This document shows, piece by piece, positions 1 through 6,602 of a stretch of DNA of 19,562 nt (its first letter is position 1; each line of letters begins with the position of its first letter). The DNA lies in NCBI GenBank assembly GCA_021785115.1, contig JAJYGO010000371.1:1-19562 (forward strand), given 5' to 3'. The position numbers and the translations under genes were made by a program. Below the pieces are notes generated by a model. It was not told the origin of the DNA. It did no database searches and worked only from the letters and a program-made list of their open reading frames with translations. The DNA is from Chloroflexota bacterium. Lineage in GTDB: Bacteria > Chloroflexota > Limnocylindria > Limnocylindrales > CSP1-4.

Positions 1-34
1 GATCGGATCATCGGAAGGCTGCCGTCATGCTGAC

Positions 35-322
35 TCACGGCAGAACCGGGGTCAGGTTCCGGGGCATGGCGAGGAACCAGATGAGCACCACCGCGGCGAG
101 CAGCGCGAGCACCACGAGCGCGATGAGCCACTCGGCGCGCGACACGGGGGCGCCGGGCTCCGTGGGCCGGGGCAACAGCACGATGAGCAGCGTCGCAAAC
201 GGCCCGAGCAGGAGCGACACGCCGAACCAGAACAGCCCGCGGCGGCCCTTGCCCTGCGCGAGCCCGGCGTTGATGAGCGCGAGGGTCCCCCAGCCGACCG
301 CGTAGCCCGACTGACCCGGCAT
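35..322 (-). CDS. Small two-helix membrane protein, function unknown
   Basis: A 95-residue hydrophobic protein with two predicted membrane segments (about residues 29-50 and 65-86), joined by a short proline-rich loop and ending in a short tail. The ATG at 322 is chosen because GGAGG lies six bases upstream of it; the reading frame is open further upstream but that extension is Arg/Gly-rich and has no such site. The N-terminal part (glycine- and lysine-rich turn followed by WFGVSLLLGPFATLLIVLLP) resembles small uncharacterised bacterial inner-membrane proteins. It is the last gene of the minus-strand run that begins with the sigma gene at 2761, separated from the preceding stop by about 105 bases, so it may be cotranscribed with it. 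I do not recognise a specific family. Confidence 0.7.
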   Translation of the reverse strand: MPGQSGYAVGWGTLALINAGLAQGKGRRGLFWFGVSLLLGPFATLLIVLLPRPTEPGAPVSRAEWLIALVVLALLAAVVLIWFLAMPRNLTPVLP

Positions 323-427
323 GGCGCCTCCTTCAGTGCCCTGCGACCTGCGCCCGGGCAGGCGCAACGACCCAGGGCCGGCCAGCGCCGCCAATTCGGG
401 CCCGGACGAGCGAACCCCGTCCTCCGC

Positions 428-1021
428 TCATGTCTTCTCCTTCGCCACGATCCCTCGCCGGCCGCCCATCGCCCGTTCGACGCCGACCGACGCGGCCTCG
501 TCGATCGCGCGAAGGTCAGCGAGCGCCGCAGCGAGCCGGCGAATCAGCGCATATCGATCGATGCCGAGCGCGAAGGCCGCCTCGTCCGCACCCAGCCCAA
601 GGCCGAACCGCAGCGCCAGCACGGCGCGCTGCTCGAACGGCAGCGCCGCCAGGCAGGCATCGAGATCCCGTCCGCGACGCCCGGGCTCGGCGCGGGTGAC
701 GGCCCGCACGCGGCCGCCGAGCGGTCCCGATCCGGCGCGCCGCCGCGCGCGACGGACGCAGAGCCCCACGATCCACGGCACCAGCGGGAGCCGTTCCTCG
801 CGACGCTCGATGGCCCGGAACGCCTCGACGAGCGTGTCGCGGACGACCGTCTCGGCCACGACCGGCGAGCCGACGCAGCGAACGGCGAGCGCGAACAACG
901 GGCGGCTCGTACGGCCGATCAGCTCGGCATATGCCGCCTCCGACCCGAGCCGGCAGCGGTGCAGGAGCTCGCGCTCCTCGTCCCGGAACGTCGGTGCGGC
1001 GACGGCGGGCGGCGACGTCAC
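428..1021 (-). CDS. Degenerate ECF-type sigma factor-like protein
   Basis: A 197-residue protein with the two-domain outline of an ECF sigma factor. A sigma-2-like region spans about residues 18-95 and includes the helix AETVVRDTLVEAFRAIERR. A sigma-4-like helix-turn-helix region lies at about 125-172 (LPFEQRAVLALRFG, then GADEAAFALGIDRYALIRRL). The recognition helix lacks the usual [ST]VK-S-R-hxR pattern and reads YALIRRLAAALADLR, so its promoter binding may be altered or lost. The GTG at 1021 is chosen because it overlaps the TGA of the upstream sensor gene in a GTGA junction; a start at 1057 would overlap that gene by 40 bases. It is the third gene of the unit sigma (2761) - sensor - sigma-like, and it may act as a second, modified sigma or compete for the sensor. 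A working sigma factor with unusual specificity is also possible. Confidence 0.8.
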   Translation of the reverse strand: MTSPPAVAAPTFRDEERELLHRCRLGSEAAYAELIGRTSRPLFALAVRCVGSPVVAETVVRDTLVEAFRAIERREERLPLVPWIVGLCVRRARRRAGSGPLGGRVRAVTRAEPGRRGRDLDACLAALPFEQRAVLALRFGLGLGADEAAFALGIDRYALIRRLAAALADLRAIDEAASVGVERAMGGRRGIVAKEKT

Positions 1022-2076
1022 GGCACGCTCCGGCTCAACGGCACGTTGAACGTCCACGGCCCCTTGACGCGGACGAGCGGTGTATCGGTTCCGGTCCCCG
1101 TCAGCTCGTCGATGCGGACGATGAGCGTGCCGTTCGCGTGATCGGATCCCGCGAGCGTGGTCAGCTCGAAGAGCCAGGACCCCGGGTCGGCGACGGCCGG
1201 CAGCGCCTGGAGGGGCAACGTTCGGCCGTCCAGCGTCACGAACCCTGCCGGATGCAGGTTCGCGAGGTCCGGCCCGGTCACCTTCAGCCGGCCGCGGATC
1301 ATCGTCGGCGACACCGAGGCCGACTCGAGCGTGAGCGTGTACCCGGAAGCAGTCGTGGCGGTGCCGGGCGTGGCGAGCACCCCGGCCGCCAGGTCGGCGG
1401 TGAAGTGGAACGTCACCGGGGCCGGCATCGGGGTGAACGTCGCCCCGGGCGAGGGTCCGACGGCGGCATCGTGGGCGGAGACGGCGACCTCGAGCGTGAG
1501 CGCGAACTCGTGGCGGCCCGGGGCGAACGGCGTCTCGGGCAGGAACCCGAACACCCAGCCGTTGGCGTTCCCGTTCGGGTACCCGCTCGCGAAGTACGCG
1601 TCGCAGTGGATTCCGCCGGCTTCCGTGAGCGTCGGGTTCGGCCCGAACTCCACGTGCGTCGCGCCCGCGCCCTCGATCACGCTCACCCCCACGAGCACCT
1701 GGTTCGCATCGGCGTAGACGCGCTCGAGCGTGAGCCGGTACGGACCGGCGACCTGCGTGATCGCGGGCTGCGCGGCTCGGTCGAAGCCGAGCTGCCAGCC
1801 CTCGACGGGCGACACGATCGGCTCGAACAGCCCGACGTACGCGGCCCCGGCCCCGACGAGGACGAAGGCGGCGAGGAGGAGCGCCCCTGGGCGCAGCCGC
1901 CGCGGCAGGGCGCGTCGCCAGCCGAAGACGCGGCGCGCGGGACGGACCGATCCCGCCCGGCGCAGGGCGATCGCGGCTGCTACGCGCCCGTCCATGTGGG
2001 CGAGCCCGGCGGGTGTCGGCTCGACCGCGAAGGCGGCGCCGAGCAGCGCATTGAGGCGTGCGGCGCTCAGCGGCAT
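1018..2076 (-). CDS. Membrane-anchored anti-sigma-like sensor with DUF4179-like outer domain
   Basis: A 352-residue protein: a cytoplasmic N-terminus of about 60 residues, one membrane helix (about 63-83), then an outer-surface region with no further helices. The segment from about residue 112 (YRLTLERVYADANQVLVGVSV) and the repeated beta-strand pattern resemble DUF4179-type proteins, which are commonly encoded next to sigma factors and are thought to be anti-sigma factors. No HxxxCxxC zinc anti-sigma motif is visible in the N-terminus. The ATG at 2076 has GGGAG seven bases upstream and begins just after the sigma stop codon; a GTG at 2094 with GGGAGG upstream, overlapping the sigma gene by 14 bases, is an equally reasonable start. 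The likely role is to hold the sigma factor from 2081-2761 at the membrane and release it on an external signal; this is inferred from architecture and gene order. Confidence 0.82.
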   Translation of the reverse strand: MPLSAARLNALLGAAFAVEPTPAGLAHMDGRVAAAIALRRAGSVRPARRVFGWRRALPRRLRPGALLLAAFVLVGAGAAYVGLFEPIVSPVEGWQLGFDRAAQPAITQVAGPYRLTLERVYADANQVLVGVSVIEGAGATHVEFGPNPTLTEAGGIHCDAYFASGYPNGNANGWVFGFLPETPFAPGRHEFALTLEVAVSAHDAAVGPSPGATFTPMPAPVTFHFTADLAAGVLATPGTATTASGYTLTLESASVSPTMIRGRLKVTGPDLANLHPAGFVTLDGRTLPLQALPAVADPGSWLFELTTLAGSDHANGTLIVRIDELTGTGTDTPLVRVKGPWTFNVPLSRSVP

Positions 2077-2080
2077 CGGC

Positions 2081-2761
2081 TCACTCCCAGCCACGGCAGG
2101 CCTCCCGGAGCGCCTCGAGCGCTCGGCTCATCAACTTCTGGGTGGCGGCCTCGCTCTTCCCGATCACGACGCCGATCTCGCGTGCCGAGAGGCCCGCGCC
2201 GTACCGCAGGGCGAGCGCCTCGACGACCGGTTCGTCGAACCGGCGCAGCTGGCGGCGCAGCTCGTCGAGCTCGGCGCGATGGACGGCCGAGCCCTCGGGA
2301 TCGTCGCGAGCCGCGGGGAGCTCCCAGGCCCGCAGCGCGTCGAGCGAGTGCGTGCCGCGCTGGCGGCGGGCGGCGTCGATGGCGGCGTTGCGCGCGATGC
2401 GCAGCAGCCAGGCCGGGAAGCCGGCGCCCGAGGGCCGGAAGCGATCGAGCGAGGCGAGCGCGCGCTCGAACGTCAGGGCGGCCAGGTCGGCCGCGGCGTC
2501 GTCGGAGCCCGTGCGCGCCCGGAGGTACCGATAGACGGCGAGACGGTGGCGCTCGTACAGGAACCCGAACGCCTCGGGATCGCGCCTGGCGGCCTCGACG
2601 AGCGCCTCGTCGGTGGCGGCCGACTCGATGGCAGCCACCTGCTCAGCCCCGGTCGCGCTCGCGCCGATCGCCAGCCCGCCCTCCACGGCTCCCTCGCCTC
2701 CCACACCGTCGCTCGACGGCGCTCGAAAGGGATAACGGAGCTGGGGACGGAATCCGGACAT
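2081..2761 (-). CDS. ECF RNA polymerase sigma factor
   Basis: A 226-residue sigma-70 family protein. The sigma-2 region is at about residues 50-137 (DPEAFGFLYERHRLAVYRYL; AADLAALTFERALASLDRF; PAWLLRIARNAAIDAARR) and the sigma-4 region at about 163-222 (EALALRYGAGLSAREIGVVI, then KSEAATQKLMSRALEALRE). The first 50 residues are low-complexity and without a Shine-Dalgarno sequence before the ATG at 2761. A GTG at 2683 preceded by GGGAGG is a plausible true start, leaving a normal ECF length of about 200 residues. The gene is directly followed by the membrane sensor gene at 2076, the usual arrangement of a sigma factor and its inhibitor. The -35-like TGAACC at 2832-2837 upstream lacks a matching CGTC at the expected distance, so autoregulation is not supported here. 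Confidence 0.9.
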   Translation of the reverse strand: MSGFRPQLRYPFRAPSSDGVGGEGAVEGGLAIGASATGAEQVAAIESAATDEALVEAARRDPEAFGFLYERHRLAVYRYLRARTGSDDAAADLAALTFERALASLDRFRPSGAGFPAWLLRIARNAAIDAARRQRGTHSLDALRAWELPAARDDPEGSAVHRAELDELRRQLRRFDEPVVEALALRYGAGLSAREIGVVIGKSEAATQKLMSRALEALREACRGWE

Positions 2762-2921
2762 CGGGCTCGGTCAGCGAGGGGTGGCGCGCGGGCTGGTTGA
2801 TGCGCGCGTGGAGGAGGCCCCGGTGGCCCGAGGTTCACTCGTCGGGTGCACGGACAGCCTCCCTCCCCCGCCGCATGTCGCATGCTGACCACCACGGGAG
2901 TCAAGCCGCAAGTGCCAGGTG

Positions 2922-2954
2922 GACGGCAGACTGTCGGGGCACCGACCTGCCGTC
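2922..2954 (-). terminator. Strong two-part hairpin after the 2993 gene
   Basis: GACGGCAG (2922-2929) pairs perfectly with CTGCCGTC (2947-2954), and inside it GTCGG (2933-2937) pairs with CCGAC (2942-2946) around a GGCA loop. Only the three bases at 2930-2932 are unpaired. It begins about 38 bases past the stop of the minus-strand gene at 2993. There is no T-run after it, so it may be a Rho-assisted terminator or an mRNA 3'-end stabiliser rather than a classical intrinsic terminator. Confidence 0.55.
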
Positions 2955-2992
2955 GACGAGGCTCGGGCTGGAAACGCAGAGCTGGCTCGCCG

Positions 2993-3607
2993 CTACCTGG
3001 GAGCCGACAGCCGGAATGCGTCGCCGCTGGGAACGAAGGTCCGGAACGCGAAGGGCCCGACCCGATAGTCCATCCAGAACCCTGTGAGGTGGAACACCCC
3101 AAGGCGGCTGCCGTCCATCTCGACGAGGACCTGGTCCTCGGGCTCACAGCAGCTGCGCGGGGCCACGCCGATCGGCGGCAGGCCGAAGCTCCCGCCCGCG
3201 GCCGCCGAGACGAAATGCGCCGACGTGGTGATCGTGACGATGCCGGACGCGCGCGGATCCGCAGCGCGGACCAGCACCCGGACGACCCCCGGAGCCTCGC
3301 CCTTCCAGACCGGCTCCATCCGCTCGACCACCGCACCCACCGGCCAGTCCTGTCGCAGCCAGACACCGGCCAGGAACACGTGCTCACCGGGCCCGACGAT
3401 CGCCTCCGGCGTCCAGCCTGCGGCGTCGTCGGAGTAGACGACAGGGGTCGCGCCGATGCGGAGCAGGAACGGACCGCTCCGCACGCCGAACGGCTCGAGC
3501 GGGCCGCCGGGATAGCGCCACCCGGCGAGGACGTTCAGGGCCAGCACGAGCACGGCGAGGAATGCCACCGCGCGCAGCACGACGGCCGGCGACAGACGCG
3601 CCGCCAT
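2993..3607 (-). CDS. Single-helix exported or membrane-anchored protein, unknown
   Basis: A 204-residue protein with one N-terminal hydrophobic segment (about residues 7-27), which could be an uncleaved anchor or a signal peptide, followed by a soluble region with predicted beta character. No lipobox is present. Three cysteines are seen, two adjacent (RSCCEPED at about 151-158). The ATG at 3607 is chosen because it places the hydrophobic segment close to the N-terminus; its ribosome site is weak, and a GTG at 3652 in frame would add 15 residues. It lies downstream of the gene at 3680-4120 on the same strand, and both have the same single-helix plus outer domain layout, so they may form one unit ending at the hairpin at 2922-2954. 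I do not recognise the family. Confidence 0.75.
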   Translation of the reverse strand: MAARLSPAVVLRAVAFLAVLVLALNVLAGWRYPGGPLEPFGVRSGPFLLRIGATPVVYSDDAAGWTPEAIVGPGEHVFLAGVWLRQDWPVGAVVERMEPVWKGEAPGVVRVLVRAADPRASGIVTITTSAHFVSAAAGGSFGLPPIGVAPRSCCEPEDQVLVEMDGSRLGVFHLTGFWMDYRVGPFAFRTFVPSGDAFRLSAPR

Positions 3608-3679
3608 CCGGCGCTCGGGATGGGCAATCGGCCGATGGCCGGCCAGATCCACGGAGTCGCCGGGGCGACGTTGGTGCGT

Positions 3680-4120
3680 TCATCGGCCTTCGCAGGAGCC
3701 CGTGTCGAGCCCCATCTGGTGGACGAACTCGCTGCCATCGAGCGCCGATCCGGCGACCCCCGCGCCGCCGCCCCAGGTGTCGTCGGTCGCGGTCGGCATC
3801 GAGCCGCGCAGGGCGAAGGCGAAGCGGGTCTCGGTGTAAGGGGGCCGATGATCCGCGAAGATCAGCGCAACCGAGCCGTTCGGTGAGCAGCGCGCCTCGA
3901 CGAACGAGAGGTGGAGCGGCAGGCGGAGTCCGTCGATCGCCTCGGACCAGAGCTGCTGTCGCGCGGCCGGGACGAAGGCGGCGAGCGACGCTGGAACGGG
4001 CCGATCGGGCCACAGCACAGGCGGCACGAACGTCGTGATCAGGCCGATGGCGACCAGCATCGCGACCCCGGCCGCGATGACGCTGGCCACCGTTCTCACG
4101 TTGGTGCCCGCACCTGTCAA
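3680..4120 (-). CDS. Single-helix membrane-anchored protein, unknown
   Basis: A 146-residue protein with an N-terminal membrane segment (about residues 10-33, VASVIAAGVAMLVAIGLITT) followed by a soluble outer region. The start is uncertain. TTG at 4120 has GGAG six bases upstream, while GTG at 4099 would give 139 residues but has a poorer ribosome site. No ATG is available in frame. A cysteine pair (about residues 78 and 143) could form a disulfide outside the membrane. The gene lies about 50 bases after a small membrane protein gene (4169-4465) and about 70 bases before another single-helix protein. No known domain is recognised. Confidence 0.68.
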   Translation of the reverse strand: MTGAGTNVRTVASVIAAGVAMLVAIGLITTFVPPVLWPDRPVPASLAAFVPAARQQLWSEAIDGLRLPLHLSFVEARCSPNGSVALIFADHRPPYTETRFAFALRGSMPTATDDTWGGGAGVAGSALDGSEFVHQMGLDTGSCEGR

Positions 4121-4168
4121 CGCCGTCTCCGCATCGTCATCTGACCCCGCCGCGCAAGAGCCTCCGCA

Positions 4169-4465
4169 CTACGCCCGAGCCCGCCGGCTGCGCCGCTCTA
4201 CAAGGAGCGCGGCGCCGCCCACGAAGAGCGCCACCCACACGACGAACATGACGTTCGAGAAGAACGTGGCGAGTGGATCTGCTGTCCGGGCGCTCAGGGC
4301 CGCCTCGGTCAGAAGTCCAGCGGCCAGCCCGATCAGCAGCGTCTCGACGAGCGTCAGGAAGGGCGTATCGGACCTCATGGCGATGCCCGGCGCAAGGACT
4401 GCGAGAACGAGCAGCCCGACGACCACGCCTCGTCGCACGTTCAGCGGTTGCCCGGGCGTCCTCAT
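4169..4465 (-). CDS. Small three-helix membrane protein, unknown
   Basis: A 98-residue integral membrane protein with three predicted helices (about residues 12-31, 36-57 and 68-90) and an arginine-rich C-terminus (ERRSRRARA) that should face the cytoplasm by the positive-inside rule. The ATG at 4465 is chosen over the upstream in-frame ATG at 4546 because GGGAGG lies about ten bases before it and the additional 27 residues are polar and of low coding quality. It is transcribed divergently from the DUF2975 gene at 4689 and starts a run of three minus-strand genes. No family is recognised. Confidence 0.72.
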   Translation of the reverse strand: MRTPGQPLNVRRGVVVGLLVLAVLAPGIAMRSDTPFLTLVETLLIGLAAGLLTEAALSARTADPLATFFSNVMFVVWVALFVGGAALLVERRSRRARA

Positions 4466-4653
4466 CGTCTCGAACCCTCCCTTCCCCGGGAAGTCTGACC
4501 GACCGCCATCCGCAGGCAGTCTCTCCCGGATGTCGCCAGACCCCAAGCGCCGTTCGGCTCGATCGGAGGCGAACGCCGCAGCTGGTTCCAGCCATGGCTC
4601 CCGCTATCGATAACGCCGTGACGCGTCGGATCCGGACAGTGCCAGATGGCCTA

Positions 4654-4682
4654 TTGACAGTCGAGCGATACCGATCGATGTT
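4654..4682 (+). promoter_or_regulatory. Candidate housekeeping promoter of the DUF2975-XRE unit
   Basis: A perfect -35 box TTGACA (4654-4659) is followed after 17 bases by GATGTT (4677-4682), a weak -10 box matching three of six consensus positions. Transcription would begin near 4689, the first base of the ATG of the downstream gene, predicting a leaderless mRNA. The flanks also carry CTATTGA (4651-4657) and TCGATAG (4682-4688), an imperfect inverted repeat that could be a repressor site. Confidence 0.4.
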
Positions 4683-4688
4683 CGATAG

Positions 4689-5165
4689 ATGAACGTGATC
4701 GTCGTGCGGCTGCTCCGCGTCGCGCTCGTCGTCCTCCTGCTCGGATCCGTGCTCGCCCAGGTGCTCGTGCCGGTGTTCGGAAACGCGGAAGAGCGCGTAT
4801 TCCCGGAGCTGGCGTACCTCGTCGCCCCGTACTCGGCGGCCGGCATCCTCGTCATCGCCTGCGGCCAGGTGACGTTGCTCGTCGTCTGGCGGCTGCTGTC
4901 CCTCATCGAGGGCGGGGTCATCTTCACCCGCCGCGCCCTGCTCTGGGTCGACGTGATCACGGGGTGCGGCGCGCTCGCCACGCTGTTGAGCGCAGGCGTC
5001 CTGCTCCACCTGCTCGTCTTCGTCGGGGCCCGGCACCCGACCCTCGTGCTCGGGCTCGTCGCGGCCCTGGCCGGCGGGTCGGCGTTCGTGCTCCTCATGG
5101 TCGTCATGCGTGGCCTGCTCGAGCGGGCGATCGCCGACCGCACCGAACTCGACGCGGTGATCTGA
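4689..5165 (+). CDS. DUF2975 family membrane protein
   Basis: A 158-residue integral membrane protein with four predicted helices (about residues 5-27, 45-70, 85-110 and 118-142). Length, helix layout, the loop EGGVIFTRRALLWV between helices 2 and 3, and the immediately following small Cro/C1-type regulator identify it as DUF2975, a family almost always encoded next to a YozG-like regulator. Its biochemical role is not known. The ATG at 4689 has no ribosome-binding site; a candidate promoter places the transcript start on this codon. Its TGA overlaps the regulator's ATG (TGATG at 5163-5167), which suggests translational coupling. Confidence 0.85.
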   Translation: MNVIVVRLLRVALVVLLLGSVLAQVLVPVFGNAEERVFPELAYLVAPYSAAGILVIACGQVTLLVVWRLLSLIEGGVIFTRRALLWVDVITGCGALATLLSAGVLLHLLVFVGARHPTLVLGLVAALAGGSAFVLLMVVMRGLLERAIADRTELDAVI

Positions 5166-5380
5166 TGGCGGTCCTCGTCGATCTCGACGTCATGCTCGCC
5201 CGGCGCAAGATGTCGGTGGGCGACTTCGCGAAGGCCGTCGGCATCACCCCGGCGAACGTCGCGGTGCTGAAGAACGGCCGCGCTCGTGCCATCCGGTTCA
5301 CCACCCTCGACGCGATCTGCCGCGTGCTCGACTGCCAGCCGGGCGACATCCTCCGGTGGACCACCGAGCGGTCGCCATGA
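5165..5380 (+). CDS. YozG-like Cro/C1-type (XRE) transcriptional regulator
   Basis: A 71-residue helix-turn-helix protein, essentially only the DNA-binding domain. The HTH core runs from about residue 8 to 66 (LARRKMSVGDFAKAVGITPA, then NVAVLKNGRARAIRFTTLDA, ending in a DCQPGDIL motif). The ending CQPGD[IL]L is typical of the YozG/YdaS-like regulators paired with DUF2975 membrane proteins. The start overlaps the upstream stop by one base. It probably represses its own operon; the imperfect inverted repeat around 4651-4688 is a candidate operator. Function beyond this is inferred from the family and context. Confidence 0.9.
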   Translation: MAVLVDLDVMLARRKMSVGDFAKAVGITPANVAVLKNGRARAIRFTTLDAICRVLDCQPGDILRWTTERSP

Positions 5381-5415
5381 CGACGGGGCCGAAAGGGAAC
5401 GCGAGGAGGCCACTG

Positions 5416-5748
5416 ATGCGCTCTGGCCTCGTGGCCGTCGCGCTCGGGATCGTGGTCGCAGGCTGCAGCGGTTCTCCGGTCGGCGGGACCGCCACCGTCA
5501 CCGGGACGCTCGTGGGCTCCGACGGCGCCTGCCTCTACGTCGTCGTGCCGCACGGCGACGCCACCGATCGCTACTGGCTCCGGCACCTGCCGTCCGGGTA
5601 CGAGGCGGACGAGCACGGCCTTTACGGACCCAACGGAAGCCTCACCCCGATGGGCGCCTTGCTCACCGTCTCCGGGGCATTCTCCTGGGATCCCTTCGAT
5701 CGGCACTGCGCCGGCGCCCACATGCTCGACGTGACGGCGATCACGTAG
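5416..5748 (+). CDS. Small lipoprotein, unknown function
   Basis: A 110-residue protein with a lipoprotein signal peptide of about 16 residues and the lipobox VAGC (cysteine at residue 17), then a small soluble domain with two further cysteines. The ATG at 5416 is chosen because GAGGAGG lies six bases upstream and it gives an ideal signal peptide; an ATG at 5377 overlapping the regulator stop (ATGA) would place 13 extra charged residues in front. The gene begins 35 bases after the YozG-like regulator gene, so it is probably the third gene of that operon. It is followed by a hairpin terminator candidate. I do not recognise the mature domain. Confidence 0.78.
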   Translation: MRSGLVAVALGIVVAGCSGSPVGGTATVTGTLVGSDGACLYVVVPHGDATDRYWLRHLPSGYEADEHGLYGPNGSLTPMGALLTVSGAFSWDPFDRHCAGAHMLDVTAIT

Positions 5749-5756
5749 GCGAGCTG

Positions 5757-5774
5757 GCCCCCTCGCCCGGGGGC
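5757..5774 (+). terminator. Candidate intrinsic terminator
   Basis: GCCCCC (5757-5762) pairs perfectly with GGGGGC (5769-5774) around a six-base loop. It lies eight bases after the stop of the lipoprotein gene and is followed by only two T residues, so termination may be partial. Confidence 0.45.
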
Positions 5775-5867
5775 TTCCGGCGGCCGCACCTCCTGCAGTC
5801 GCGGTGGCCGTGGCGCGGCACGGTGGTTCACTCCCCCTGTCAACCTCGGGTGGGTCCCGATCGATCA

Positions 5868-5895
5868 GGTCGCCTTCTGGGCGCCTTCGGCGACC
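5868..5895 (+). other. Leader hairpin in front of the 5911 leader ORF
   Basis: GGTCGCC (5868-5874) pairs perfectly with GGCGACC (5889-5895) around a 14-base loop. An alternative CGCC/GGCG stem sits within the 3' half. The structure ends just before the strong ribosome-binding site GGAGGAGG at 5898-5905, so it could affect access to it. It could also be a weak terminator. Confidence 0.35.
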
Positions 5896-5910
5896 GCGGA
5901 GGAGGCAGAC

Positions 5911-5982
5911 ATGCCGGATCGACTTCCGACTGTGCGGACACGGGAACCGATGGACGGGGTAGCGTCGTCAATGCGCCGATGA
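5911..5982 (+). CDS. Possible 23-codon leader ORF coupled to the 5979 lipoprotein
   Basis: An ATG at 5911 is preceded, at five bases, by GGAGGAGG (5898-5905), one of the best ribosome-binding sites in the window. The reading frame (starting MPDRLPTVRTRE and ending SSMRR) runs 23 codons to a TGA that overlaps the lipoprotein ATG in an ATGA junction (5979-5982). The lipoprotein ATG itself has no good ribosome site, so reinitiation from this leader could drive its translation. The peptide has no recognisable domain and might be a coincidence of this short frame. Confidence 0.4.
   Translation: MPDRLPTVRTREPMDGVASSMRR
5943..5969 (+). promoter_or_regulatory. Candidate ECF-sigma promoter of the 5979 lipoprotein
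   Basis: GGAACC (5943-5948), 17 bases, then CGTC (5966-5969), then nine bases to the ATG at 5979. This matches the general ECF promoter form GGAACC-N16/17-CGTC. The distance from the -35 box to the start codon (30 bases between) is identical to the sites before 18213 and 10447. Transcription would begin a few bases before the ATG. Confidence 0.5.
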
Positions 5983-6602
5983 CCCGCCGCGTTCGCCGTG
6001 CCGCCGTCCTCCTGCTCGCGGGCTTCGCGTCCGCATGCTCCCCGGCCCCGACAGCCGCGCCGACTGGGGTGCCGCTCTCCCCGTCCCCGTCTGCTGCCGC
6101 GTACGTGACCGACTCCGCCGACTTCATCACGTTCGAGCGCCCGGCCGACTGGGTGCGCTCGCAGCCCAACCTCCACGCGCCCGACGAGAGCGGCCCGCTC
6201 ATCTATCTCAGCACGCAGCCCCTGCTCCCAAGCTGCGCGGTGCCGCCCTCGGCGACCCCGCATCCGGCCGACTCGCAGGGCCTCGCCTGCCAGTGGCCCC
6301 TCACCCGGCTCGCGCCCGACGGCGTGCCCGTCGAGTGGGGCACGACGCGCATCATGGTGCCCCGTCCCACCTCAGGATCGGCCTTCGCGATGAACGGCGG
6401 GAGCGGGAGCATCCAGGTCGAGCGCCCGGGCGCGTGCCAGGCGATCGGCGGGGACGAGACCATCAGCGTGTGGGTCCCCACTCCCGCCGCGTCGGCGACG
6501 CTCTCGAACGTCACGGTCTTCGCCTGCCTGCGCGGGCCAGACCTCGCGACCGCCGAAGCACAGGTGCGCCGGATGCTCGCCAGTGCGTCGGTGGGCGGCT
6601 GA
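5979..6602 (+). CDS. Lipoprotein, unknown function
   Basis: A 207-residue protein with a twin-arginine-free signal peptide (MTRRVRRAAVLLLAGFASAC), cysteine at residue 20 as the lipid attachment site, a Pro/Ser/Ala linker to about residue 42, then a soluble domain. The domain opens with FITFERPADWVRSQP, the pattern often seen at the start of PsbP/DUF1795-like lipoprotein domains; this resemblance is tentative. Several cysteines (CAVPP, ACQWP, GACQA, FACLR) could form disulfides. The ATG at 5979 is chosen because it begins the signal peptide. Its stop overlaps the next gene's start (TGATG). Two alternative expression routes are visible: the upstream leader ORF and an ECF-type promoter. Confidence 0.8.
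   Translation: MTRRVRRAAVLLLAGFASACSPAPTAAPTGVPLSPSPSAAAYVTDSADFITFERPADWVRSQPNLHAPDESGPLIYLSTQPLLPSCAVPPSATPHPADSQGLACQWPLTRLAPDGVPVEWGTTRIMVPRPTSGSAFAMNGGSGSIQVERPGACQAIGGDETISVWVPTPAASATLSNVTVFACLRGPDLATAEAQVRRMLASASVGG

Noticed and set aside
2832..2837. TGAACC upstream of the 2761 sigma gene as an ECF promoter
   Set aside because: No CGTC-like -10 box lies 16-17 bases downstream and the start codon is too far away, unlike the other three sites.
931..3087. A 718-codon open frame on the plus strand
   Set aside because: It is opposite the sigma and sensor genes, whose domains are clear; the product is Arg/Gly/Pro-rich low-complexity, typical of antisense frames in high-GC DNA.
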